From Diplonema papillatum (taxonomy: Eukaryota > Euglenozoa > Diplonemea > Diplonemida > Diplonemidae): 64,000 nt of DNA. Of this stretch, positions 23,656 to 34,600 are shown piece by piece. The stretch is from positions 62,001 to 126,000 of the forward strand of contig JAPJBO010000141.1 of NCBI GenBank assembly GCA_030068145.1, read 5' to 3'. The notes beneath the pieces were generated by a model. The model saw only the letters and a list, made by a program, of their open reading frames with translations. It did no database searches and was not told where the DNA came from. The position numbers were made by a program, and so were the translations under genes. Positions within the stretch are counted from its first letter, which is position 1; the number at the start of each line of letters is the position of its first letter.

Positions 23656-24898
23656 CAAACGATTCGTTCTACGTTGCTCGACAACATCGAGCAGGATGGA
23701 GTGAATTGGCTCAATCAACAAGGAAGCTAATGCGAGAAAAAATTAGTATGGCGCTTCCGTTTGTTTGTGCGCACTAGCGGCTTTTCACCTGATTTGGTGA
23801 GTTGCTTTTAGTACGCTGCCAACTACTAATTTTTAGTACCAACAATGCATTGTTAACACAAAAAAAACTGATGGTTGCTCGCTTCCGAATCGTACTTTGC
23901 TTGCCTCGGCAGCCATTGCAGCTGTTGAGCAATCTGCGTGAGACTCTATGGGTCAGCACAAGAAGTTGACCGCCGGTTGGTGGTAATTTTCCTTCTTTCC
24001 TATATGTTGTTTGCGGGAAGCCAGTACAGATATGCTCTCGAGGGGAGGGAGGCGATTCGTAGTCTCTTGAATAGCCCTCTTGCGCGGTGTGGCCTTCGTG
24101 AGTGGTAGGGGTCGTAAATAAAAGACGGCGCAACGAACAACACTTTGACCTTTCCCGTGGAAACCCCCGCCTGTCCGCGGCACGGAGGAGAGCGCACACT
24201 ATCATGTTGTCTAGTGAGCAGGGTTTCTTTGGTGCAACGCTTTCTTTCCACCCTTCACGTGGAAACGTCGTCATTGAGAAAGCTGGTGCACCAGTAAGGA
24301 CTCAATCTTCGCACAGCGGATTCTGCACGTACTGGAGAATCCAACTGCGGCGGGGTAGTTAGCCACAGGAGGGCAAATGACCGGCTGGGGGGGCTCGTTG
24401 AGCGGATCTATTGAAGTCGCGGAGAGCCACAACACAGCATAATCGGTACCAAAGACGCGCGTCGTCGTTCGTACGTTGTTCGCTCGAAGGAGGCAAGAAG
24501 GCGAGGGGACCAGGGCACCGTGCTGCAGGCGGACAACCGGCGCGTTTCATGTTCGGAGACCCCACAAGCCCGGACTTTACCCTTCTTCGGTGGTGAAACC
24601 TACATACAGTCAGTTATCCGATCCTACCAGCAATTCCAGCCAGCCAAAGAGGCGGAGATCGGCTCGAACACAGCGCTCCTTGTGGTTCTCATCCGGCACA
24701 GGGCACTTCCTCAGAAGAAGGCCGCAGTCACCTGTTCCGAAAGGGTGGGACCTGAAATTGAATGCTTACAGCTGAACGGGGTGCGCATTCGAAAACGTAT
24801 ACTTTTCGCAGAAGACCGCATGCTGAACGTTTCCGAACACACGGCCCACCTTCGCTTGCTGCCGGTCGGCTCCGGCGAGTTTTGTTGCATTCCAGCCC

Positions 24899-26521
24899 CT
24901 ACTGGCGGCCGGCGCCCATGTTGGGGGTGCGGATGGGTGAAGCTGCGGCGTTGGTTCGGTCATTGGCCCTGCGGATGATCCAGTCATCCTGCTCGTGGTA
25001 CGGGGGCGTCGTTTGCCCCGCGTTCGGGTGCTCCGTGTACGCGTTGACGAAGTTCTGGTACGCCGCGTTGGGGAAGCTGGGGCGCCGCGAGATGTGGTCC
25101 TCGAGCACGAGTGACACCCTCTGGCCAGCGGCCGCAGCCGTCCACGCCGAGTAGACGTCGTGCGGCGACGACACCGGCGCGCCCTGCACGCGCGACACGA
25201 CGCGCCCCCTGTGTGCTGCCATGCCCGCCTCTGCTGCTGGGGTGCCCGGCAGGATTTCCTGCAAGAACACGGGGCCGCTCCCGGCGAACTTGCATCCGAT
25301 GGTGCCAGCTCTCTTGACGAGCTCGACTTCCACAGGATCGGCCCCGGAGGCGCCCGTCCAGGGGGAAGCCTGCCGGTTGGGTGTCATGGGCCCTGGCGTG
25401 ATCGCGTCAGGGGGCTGCATGGGGGCCGCGCGGCGGTCGGGCGACGTCGAGGGGCCGACCGTCTTCCGCATCCTGTTCACGCTTCGGGCCATTTCGTTTT
25501 TTTCCATCTGCTGCGAGATCGACATGCCGGATCGGTCCTCCTCCTTGACTGGCGGCGACACGGGGGCGAACCCTATCCAGCACTCGGTTTGCTCCGTCGA
25601 AAGCTGCATCACCCGGGACCACGAGCCGACGGGGACATAATTCACGTGGATCAGCTTCCTCCCTATCAGCGCACCGAGCCCGTGCCGTTGTGCTGGGGAT
25701 CCGTGCTGCACTTCGGTGAGGATCATGTTCAGGAGTTGAATTCCGAGTGATTCTCTGATATGCTTTTTAACCCAAACGTTCTCCGACTTCCCTGCCCACA
25801 AAGCCGGGTCTAGAGGCTCGCCGTCTTCGGGCGGGGTCATCGTTAAAGCTAGTTTCGTTTTGCCTTCCGTCATGCGGACGATGTCGTCGTGCTGTTCCAC
25901 CACTTCTCCGTTGATGTGCGTCACTTCCCAGCCGATCAGTTCGTGGGCGCCGGTCCGTTCAGCCGGGGATCCCTGGCGCACGTCGGCCAACGTTTTGAAG
26001 GGCATGAGGAAGACCATCCCGAGGGGCTCGCGCGGTTGCCGGGCGACCTTCAAAATGACGCTCTTCGTCGTCGCCCGCGGCAACCCGTTCGGATAACCCG
26101 CAGCCTGCGTCGGGTACTCGTTCGCGCTGAAAGCCGACGCCCTCCGCTTCGTCGGGCTGTTGTCCACGGATCCCGATCCGAAGAACTGCGTGACGCGCAC
26201 GTGGGGGTCCACCTTCCCCGCGGTGCACCACTCCAAGATGCTTTCCGGCGGCATCCCGCTGTGCCGCTCAAGCGAGATGATGTAGCCGGAGCCTTCCAAA
26301 AAGTCGTTTTTCGAGTCGGTCACCCGCCAGTACCCGTTCGGCGTCGAATACAGCCACATCCCGCCGGAGGTCCTCTCCCAGTACGGGAACTCGTTCACGG
26401 TCCCCTCGGCGATGTGGTAGTGCCCGGCGCAGTTCCGGTACGCGTCCGACGCGGTCATCTCCAAGTCGAGCAGGTACGTGTACTTCTGCTCGAGCGCCTT
26501 CCGCGCATTCCGGAACGACAT
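24899..26521 (-). CDS. Three-PDZ-domain protein with an N-terminal WLYS-type domain
   Basis: A 540-residue protein read from the ATG at 26521 (the frame is open a few codons further up, without another ATG). Residues about 10-95 form a small aromatic-rich domain with FPYWER, MWLYSTPNGYWRVTDS and GSGYIISLERHSGMPPESILEW. I recall similar segments in protist PDZ and ankyrin proteins but cannot name it with certainty. Three PDZ-like domains follow: near 155-235 (PLGMVFLMPFKTLADVRQGSPAERTG...IGWEVTHINGE), 245-320 (SLGIQLLNMILTEVQHGSPAQRHG), and 400-485 (IGCKFAGSGPVFLQEILPGTPAAEAGM). PDZ domains bind protein C-termini and lipids and organise membrane complexes, so a scaffold role is likely. Single, GC-rich exon. 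Partners unknown. Confidence 0.8.
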   Translation of the reverse strand: MSFRNARKALEQKYTYLLDLEMTASDAYRNCAGHYHIAEGTVNEFPYWERTSGGMWLYSTPNGYWRVTDSKNDFLEGSGYIISLERHSGMPPESILEWCTAGKVDPHVRVTQFFGSGSVDNSPTKRRASAFSANEYPTQAAGYPNGLPRATTKSVILKVARQPREPLGMVFLMPFKTLADVRQGSPAERTGAHELIGWEVTHINGEVVEQHDDIVRMTEGKTKLALTMTPPEDGEPLDPALWAGKSENVWVKKHIRESLGIQLLNMILTEVQHGSPAQRHGLGALIGRKLIHVNYVPVGSWSRVMQLSTEQTECWIGFAPVSPPVKEEDRSGMSISQQMEKNEMARSVNRMRKTVGPSTSPDRRAAPMQPPDAITPGPMTPNRQASPWTGASGADPVEVELVKRAGTIGCKFAGSGPVFLQEILPGTPAAEAGMAAHRGRVVSRVQGAPVSSPHDVYSAWTAAAAGQRVSLVLEDHISRRPSFPNAAYQNFVNAYTEHPNAGQTTPPYHEQDDWIIRRANDRTNAAASPIRTPNMGAGRQ

Positions 26522-27424
26522 CGCCCGCCTTCCCACAGCCGGGCGCGGCCCTTCCCGACACTACCCCACAGTCAAGCCCGGTGCGTGTCCCAAAGACACG
26601 GGGCGGGGGTGCTTGAAAGCAGTCCGCGATCCTGGGAGGGGTGTTTTTTGCGACCTTTTCCCCCGCCTCCAGGTTTTTTTTCTTCTTTCTCTCTCTGCTC
26701 CGACCTGTGGTGTAGTTACTTTCTTTGTTACGAGGCAGTTGATCGACTTCCCTCGTCTTCTACCGAAGTTTGATGGTAATAACACAACACGCTTTGCCTG
26801 CATATTTTCATTCAGGACGAACCGCAAGATGGGAAGTGCTTCTGACAGAAGACAGCTTCTCACAACCCTGTGTGGTTGCTTGAACAAGGCTGCGTTTGTG
26901 GTGTCGGCAATGCTCGTTTTCTCGAGATTAAGCATTCACTCATTCACTCAACAATCCGCTGTTCTGACCACTCCTCTTCTCAATTGTTCTCGTCGGACGT
27001 CAGTAATGGACGTTGAAGCCACAACCAGCACCCAGTAGTGCGTTACCCTACGGGATTGTGGAGCCGAATCGGCATTGAAAATGAAAGATACAGAAAGCTA
27101 GGTCGCACGCATCGCACGTTGTTACAACTTCTGTCGCAAATTCTATCTTTCTTTGCTTGAGTAGAAAGACCGTATGCGGGGGATGAATCCGCAATAACTT
27201 CCAGGGGGTCCCGTTCATTCAACCGGACCGCCCCACCCCTGACTACCCAACCCTGTTCGGAAACCTGATCAACCACAAAACCACGCTGCCTACGTCTTTT
27301 TAGCCTGCGCAACACCTTGTAGGGCAGCCCGCAAGATTGTCAACTCAAAAGACCCCTTTTTTTGCTGACCCAACGCGGAGACCACCTTCGAGGGCGACAG
27401 AGCTGTGGGGTGTAGAGTCACCCC

Positions 27425-27450
27425 AGGGTAGGGTAGGGTAGGGTAGGGTC
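27425..27450 (+). repeat. Interstitial TAGGG pentamer run
   Basis: About five consecutive GGGTA units. This is one base short of the TTAGGG telomere hexamer and is only ~25 bases long, so it is more likely a simple repeat than a telomere relic. Confidence 0.7.
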
Positions 27451-28235
27451 TCCTGAGGCTGGTCTCATCAAACACGGAATACAGTCTCTGGAGGGAGCGG
27501 GGGAGAACTTGCGGAGTGAGGACAGAACGAAGTGATGGCGCGCGATTTGTTGCCCTCGCTCCTGGGAGGGCCTCGTCTACTACTCGGAAAGGCTCGCGCA
27601 AAGGGAGCGTTGTCTGTGTCTTTGAAGTGCATGAAGCCTCCTTTTGAAGGCGGGGGGGGTGGGGGATCACCAAACTGTGCAGCCGCCGCGGCCTTTCGGC
27701 TAGCGACCTCCACACCACTACTTCCGTTCCTTGGGCCATCAACCGGTATTCATTAGATGGAAACACACTTAAAAGAGAGTCAGCGTACCCCTCATGCGAC
27801 CACTGATTATGCTGGGCATAGACTGCAACAAGTATCGGGACGTTCACTTCGTCCGAAGAAAGCCCGAAGCATTGTGCTGTTTGCTTGCTTTTGTTGCACC
27901 TGTCGCCTCGTTTGCCTTGCTGATGCAAAAGACAAATACCAAGCGGGTCAGCAAGTGCTCACAGAGTCACGTAGCGAAAAGCTGGTATAGTGTGGTACTT
28001 ATTTGCTTGCAAGTGACAGCCACTCAACGACCGCGACACACATCATAATGCCGGACGCTAGCGTCTGTCAAGAGTATGCGTGGCACAGCCGTGTCTTGAG
28101 GGTAAGATGAAAGGCGTTGGCTCACTCTGTCAAATGACAACACCCCCGGACGCAACAAGAGCCCGCGCAAATACTGGCAAATATATGTGAATTCTATGTT
28201 TGGAAGGGCGCCGTTTATTCCTGCGGGAGACTGCA

Positions 28236-28314
28236 GTGACGCCTCTTGAGACACCACTTCATGTGCTGCACGCCCGTGTGACAGCACATGAAGTGGTGTC
28301 TCAAGAGGCGTCAC
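28236..28314. repeat. Perfect 32-bp-stem hairpin (foldback element)
   Basis: The arm starting GTGACGCCTCTTGAGACACC (28236-28267) is exactly complementary to 28283-28314, with a 15-base loop. Short words around it (GCAACAAGAG at 28160, CTCTTGTTGC at 28320) are also inverted, so the original element may have been longer. It lies ~290 bases beyond the stop codon of the FG-GAP gene and could fold in its 3' untranslated RNA. Confidence 0.9.
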
Positions 28315-28604
28315 AGTCTACTCTTGTTGCGTGCATGCCAAGCCAAATTTATCAGAAATATGCGCAACCCAAAGCAATTCGACACGAAAGAGAACCATCT
28401 TTCCTGTTCCCTCTTGCTTTTTTACTCGTTTTCGAAACAGGGTTTCCAGCGTGACCTGTGGGAAACAGATCCGACGAGAATCGATCCGCATGCGGAGACC
28501 AGAGCGAAGGTTCACTCTTGGTACGTCAGAGCAGCGTCACGGGCATTCCAAAGTGGTCCGTTCCAGCGCGACCAAAACGCTGCACTGGGCAAGAGACAGA
28601 ACGG

Positions 28605-31600
28605 TTAAAGCTTCGGACTTTCGCAGTACTCAATGAGCGTGACGGAAACTTGAGTAGCAGAATCTCCGTAGTGGATGGCGTCCGAACGCGAGTCGGCGTG
28701 CGCTTTGAGCAGTGCAATGGTCGTGTTGACATGAGGGGACGGGCGGCACAAGTTGACAGCTGACGACTCAGCCACGTAAATTCTGTCGCCGCCGGTAACC
28801 GCGGCTGGAACACTAGTCCCGTCGATCTGGACGGCGACGGTTAGGTAGCTGTCGCTTCCAAAGGCGGATGCCACGAACCACAGGCGCACTTTGCCGACGC
28901 CTCCCCACACGAAGTAGTGCTCCACGGGCACGTCGCCATCGGTGGTGCTGAAGGATGCAGCCAAGCGTTGCACGATAGTCGCGTCTCCGCTGTGCGCACC
29001 CTGCAGTGTCCGTTGAATGGATAAAGAGTATGTTTGAGAATGACAGAGAGATGAGCTACAAGGGCAGGGACCATCTCGTGGGCGAGTTTTCGGTATTTTC
29101 GCTTCAGATTGATGCGGTCGAAACATGACGTGGTACCGGAAAGGAGCGTGTCGAAAGGATCCCAGTGCCTTCTTTCATGTGCGGAAGACACTGCGTGTAG
29201 TACTGAAGGAGAAGTTGCATACCGTGTCTCCCTTCAAGTCGATTACGCAGGCAGTGGTCCGGTTCGGATACGTCTCGAGCTGGCATGTGAAAGAAGAGGC
29301 AAGGTTGTCAACCAGCGGAGCAACAACGTCGACGAGGACAGGGTTGATTTGCGCGATGACCTCGTTCTGCGAGGTGGGTACTTGTTTGGAGCAGCGGCTG
29401 GGGGCATCCTGAACAGGAACCTCAGTCACAGAGCCGCGGCTTTCAGGAGAAAGGCATGCTGATTCCCCAAACTGAAACATCAAGGCGTGGTATGTCTTGA
29501 ATTGAAAGCATGGGATCGATATGAGGTAGCCCCCCGTTAGGGCCACTCCGATTCAAGCATTGAATGCCGCCAGGCCGCTACGCTCTTCCCCCGGGAGCGA
29601 GCTACTTCCTCTTCCGCTTCGGTTGCTGCTTCTGCGTCTTCTTCTTTAACATCACTAGCATCGTTGTTGTCGCGATGCATATCTTCGATTCATCCCGCGT
29701 CCGTTCTGCATACTAGAAGTTGTCCCAATGGTCGGATACTACGTCAGGGTTCCTGGCGGCTCAGGTATGAGAAAAGGCGAGGAACAGTGCCTTCAACTCT
29801 TGCCTTGACACGCCTTGTTCATAGCAGGTCTCACAATTTCGGGCTCGTACCAATTTTCGGCGACGTATTGCATTGGTGAGGACAGATTCCCGAACTCTTG
29901 TAGCGGAGCATACCTTGTATTTGACCAGGACTGCGTAGATGCCTTCAGCAGCTGTTGGGAAGCTGAAGCTGTAAAGCCCAGTCTCCTCCCAAGTAACCGA
30001 AGTTGACACCTCGACATTGGCGAACAAGAAATGGTCGAATGCCTGCTTTGTTTGTTGTTTTCCACCGTTTCGGCCATCTGACATCAGCGAAAGGCTGAGT
30101 AAATATTTCAAATCTTGCTGACGCAGTGATCGAATTTGCGACCACCACCCTTGGGTGCAGGTTCCAGATCCCTTCAATGGTGGGAACTGGTAAGCCCAGG
30201 TTGACCGCCCGAGGAGCCAGATTTGTGAGTACCACACGCGTGAATCATTTGGACTGAGGTCCAGGATCAGAAGCTGGAGTTAAAAAGGGTCATCCGACAA
30301 GCGGTTGTTGGCCACAACCAAAACTCGTGTAAATGCACACCCTAAGAGCGGGTGTGTCCGCTTTTTTAACTCCAGGTTTACCTCCAGCTTCTGAGGCTGG
30401 ACTTTACCGTGTAGGCCTGGGAATGGGTTTGCCTGAAACGCTTGCGTGACGAAATTGTTCTCGCGAAGGAATGAAGTGGTGAAAGCATGCCTGGCCGGGT
30501 CCGAAAGTGTTCAGCGACTCGAGGTACTCGTAAACGGAGCCCAAGGGGATCATGGTCGTGGCGGAGAGGTCGGGGAAGTACTTGTAGGCGTCGGTGTTCA
30601 CCACCGTGAGCGAAAAGTGCTCGCTGGCCGACTCCTCGCCCACGGCGCCTGCGGCGATGTGGCACCACACGGTCTGGCCAGCGGTGATGCTTGCGTTGCA
30701 GGACACAGTTGTCGACAAGGGTGTTATATCGGCGGTGACAGTGATCGCAAGAGCAGCCTGTGTCAGCGCGTCTCCTCCAAACGTCGTGCTCAGCGTGAGA
30801 GCCCCTGCTGCGTGCGGCGTCAACACGAACTGATAGGTGCCTTCCTCCATCAGTTCCAGCTGGACCGCATCGGACGTAATTGAAGGTGTGACTACAAACG
30901 AAGACATCTCCGCGTAGTACCCGACTGGCGTCCCTTCTGCGTCTTTTGCTGATATCGTGCATACCATCGACGTTTCCGCGTTGATGATCGCCCACCTGCA
31001 AGACACCGTCGTTTGGTCCACCGACACGGTGTACTGGTATTGAAACACGTACAGCCCACCTGCCGTCGTCTCCGATTTTGCGGCAATGGGATACCCCACG
31101 AAACTGGTCGAGTTGGTGAGGACGTAAAGCGTCTGGTACCGGGAAGTCTTCAGCAGCGCAACGTCGAGACCGAAGCCGTCTCCCGGAGCAGGCACATTCC
31201 CAGCGACGTAGTCGACAATAGCCCACACCCCGCCGCTGAGTTCGGCCATCCAGACCACCCCTGGGTAGTCCACGCTGCCGGAGCTGGTGATGAGCAGCGT
31301 CCCATTCACAAATTTAAGAAGCGCACCGAAGCCCACCGTGGCCACTGCGCCCAGGTTGTCGGGCTGCACCAGCTGCTGTGCGTACGAGAACTCGCCCGAG
31401 GAGTCGTTCCATCGGTACAGGTAGATCGAGACGTTCGACTCCGCCGGGTCGGCCAGCAGTGTGTCGGAGACGCAAGCGAGCCATCCGTTTTCGATGGCGA
31501 CGGCATCGGTCATGTACGCGGCTTCTTCTTGCCTCGCGATGTGATGCGGCACCCACACGTCACTCGACGGGTCGGTCGCGTTCTCCAGCTTTTCAAACAC

Positions 31601-34600
31601 GTACACATCCCCTGTGTACACAGCCTTACTCATTGGCGCCGGATCGATGACCCCCACCTCCAACACAGTCGTATACGCGAGTCGGATCCTCCCATCTCCA
31701 CCGTTTCCACCCTTGACGTCCAGCGTGCCTTCTGACCCAGACCCCACGGACCGAAGCCCGCCCTGGCCGCCCTTCGCCAGGATCGACCCGAAATTGCCGA
31801 ACTCTTCGCCCTGCAGCCTGATGCTGCCGCCCGCGCCGCCGCCGCCGCCGCCGCTGAAGTACCCGCCGTTGATGCCATCGGCGCCGTTCGACGTGATGAC
31901 GCCCCTGTTGGTCAGCCGCCGCGCGAACACGTTCACGATGCCGCCGCCGTTTCCGCCGGCTCCGCCTGAACCGATCCGGAACGGATGCCCGGAGCCGCCA
32001 CCGCCGCCGTAGTCCATCGCATCCAGCCACGGGTCGCCGTTAACGTCTCCGCCGAGACCTGAAGTCCCGCACTGGACAGGCGTCCCCGCATCACCTGCAG
32101 TGCCGTAGCCGCCGCCGCCTCCGCAGGCTTCCGCGAACTCGCCCGGCTCCGTGGCGTCAAGGCCGGCTGGGTACTTCTCGTCGGATCCGTCGTACACGCA
32201 GCTTTTCGACCCGACGTAGATGCTGACGCCGGAGCCCCCGCCGCCGCTGTTGCTCACGTGGCTCTGCGTGCCGAGGCCTTCGGCACTCTCTCCCTGCCGC
32301 GCCACCAGCGACGCACCTTGTTGCGTTTAGGTTTTGGTTCTGGCCCTGTTGCTCTTCTCTTTCCCTTTCGGTGCTTTTTTTTGTTTTTCCTTTGAGTTGT
32401 CAAACAGGGATCCGATCCAACAGGAACGCCGGCCCTGCTGCAACGCATGATTCCTCGTCGGCAAATCGAGGCCTACCTTTCATAATCAATCAATATTTCG
32501 ACTCAACGGGTCCCTGCTCCCTGCGTGGGACAGTACAGACTTTCTACGGAACTATGCGGACGCTGAGGAAGAGGAAGAAGGTACAACGCTGAGGGTAAGG
32601 TGTTCGGGCTTGGCTTTACCCGACTGCAGCAGCTAACAGCTGGCGTCTTTCCAGATTGATAGACGACTGCCGCTGTCTACCACATGATGTAGACTGCTGT
32701 ACCGCATGTAGCCTATCGCCGCAGATTCTTAGCGTAACCTCAACATTTCACCAGAATCGTGAATGACGAATGCACAGCCTATTTCGAGTATGGGTATGCA
32801 TACCTCCGTCTTGCAGAGAATCCGGTCCACCACCATATCCGAGGGCTGTCACGTTCACAACGCCACCAGCTTCGATGATAAAGTCTTGCTGGACGCGAAT
32901 GGTGAGGACACCACCGGACTTGCTGTCCGAGTCTCGGCGGGTGACTGTGAGGATGCCCCCTGACTTGACAGTGACCGACCGGAAGTTGAACTCCGCACTG
33001 CCGTCGAGGGTCGTGATGCCAGTGACAACCAGTTCTCCGTCGGTGCCGTGGCCGTAGAAAGAATCGAACCGAACGGGGGCGGACACGGCGAGGAAGCGAC
33101 CGGTTTCGTCGAAGGAAAGTCGCTTGCCGAAGTCGAGCCCGTCGGGGTTCACGGTCGGTTTCAAGGTGACCGGCCCGTTGTGCGATGTCACGTTGTCACG
33201 GGCTTCGGTCTTCGTGTAGATATGGACGGATTCCTGCGCGGTCTCTCTGCCGTACGCCTCTAGGAACGCACGCGTGCCCACTTGATTGATGACCCCAACC
33301 GTGTCGCGGGCCGCGAAGAATGTCTGCATGTTCGTCGATGCCACCGCCAGCGTGTCTCCCGCGACGGCGATGTTTCGGCCGAAGTTCATGTGCTTCTTCT
33401 CGTCCGGCGTGTGCAGCCGCTGGTGGATCTTCCAGTGCGCCGCGCCCGTCTTGGAATCCATCGTGACGTCCGACTTGTCGACGTTAATCGGCACCCCGCT
33501 GCCCTCGCCGCCACCTTCGTACAAGCTGGTGTGCCGCACAACATCGACGTAGCCCTTGCCCAGGTTGCGCTTCTCAGCGGGAGCCCCGGCGAACACCTCT
33601 GTACCTACAAATTATGTTGCACCGTTCTTTTGCGTCGGCTCGGCCAATGGGGGGCCTTTCCGGAGAGGTCGATGCAAGCCTTCCATTTTAGGTGAGCGCG
33701 ACAAGGACGTCCTTCTTCGTTCCAAACTGTAACACGCAAGGAAAACGAGGCTGGCAGAGATTACACCACAGGGAACGCTTGTAGCAACACGTGGTCTGGT
33801 CTGCATTTTTTCGTGGGCTGAAGGACGTCAATTCCAAGGGTAAGCTCTTCGTTCCTCGTTTGCGGATAGACTGGACGTGCTTTTCTGACAACTTGATGTG
33901 TTACGGCCAATCAAAAATCGTTTATTTTGGCGAAGGCCGCCCTGGCCGCCATTCTTTCTGGACAGGACCCGCCAAGATTGCGCGAGTACTGCCAAACGGG
34001 TATCGTGTCAGGTACTGACAAGGTTTCAAGCTCAGCAACATGCAACAGACGAGGTGAATTCGGAGACTTCGATGGCTTTCATGCACGACCTGCACATGAG
34101 GGTTCATTCATGTGAGTGTTTGCGCTCACGGTTCGATGCACTAAAAGTTTGCAGCCAGGCCTCAAGTCTTCTTGTACGCAAGAAAAAAAAGAAGACTGAG
34201 TCCAAGAAAGCTTGAGAACGGGCCGGAAACTTTTAATGGGCTGCCGTCAGCGCGAAACACTCAACCCAACGAAGCCTGCTGTGCACGACGCACACACGAG
34301 GCGACGCCAATCGCACGGGAGTGCGATTGCTCCCGGAAAATTGGCGTCAGCAAGCGCATGTAAACGAGAACATTCCGATTTTCGTCCTTTGGCCCTGTTC
34401 GGGTGTCGTCACCTTGTTGCGATGTTGCCGTTTATCTAACAGTGTGGGGGCGGGTCCCGGGGCCACCCCCCACACTGCCTCCAACCACACGTTCGTTGCG
34501 TCATCCAATCTGTACACCTCAAACAGAACGCACTGATACCGCAAAGAGTTCGGTCCTTGCACCACCAGTATAAGTAGCTGGTTCCAAACCGCGAAGACTC

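Larger units (their letters stand above)
21263..24898. other. Intergenic region with an RNase H-like fragment and small repeats
   Basis: 3.6 kb between the coiled-coil and PDZ genes. It holds a plus-strand RNase H-like coding fragment (about 21445-21620), a perfect hairpin at 23313-23358 and an imperfect 104-nt duplication at 23487-23655. The frame at 24520-24978 (+) is open but shows no domain and overlaps the end of the PDZ gene. No further gene recognised. Confidence 0.5.
26522..28604. other. Intergenic region with a telomere-like run and a long perfect hairpin
   Basis: 2.1 kb between the PDZ gene and the end of the FG-GAP gene. It includes a (TAGGG)n run near 27425-27450 and the 32-bp perfect hairpin at 28236-28314. 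A 212-residue minus-strand frame (27290-27928) has no recognisable domain and I do not call it. Confidence 0.5.

Noticed and set aside
27425..27450. Possible interstitial telomere
   Set aside because: TAGGG rather than TTAGGG and only about five units; a simple repeat is enough to explain it.
27290..27928. 212-residue open frame on the minus strand
   Set aside because: No recognisable domain, biased composition, and it runs through simple repeats such as the TAGGG run.
30000..30250. Alternative acceptors within exon 4 of the FG-GAP gene (for example at 30077)
   Set aside because: They were considered first, but splicing exactly at the hairpin element gives an open, phase-consistent exon 4 without a further intron.
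33059..33075. tRNA B-box-like GGTTCGATTC on the minus strand
   Set aside because: It falls within coding sequence of the FG-GAP protein and no cloverleaf can be drawn. Similar short hits at 1815 and 36388 also fail to fold as tRNAs.
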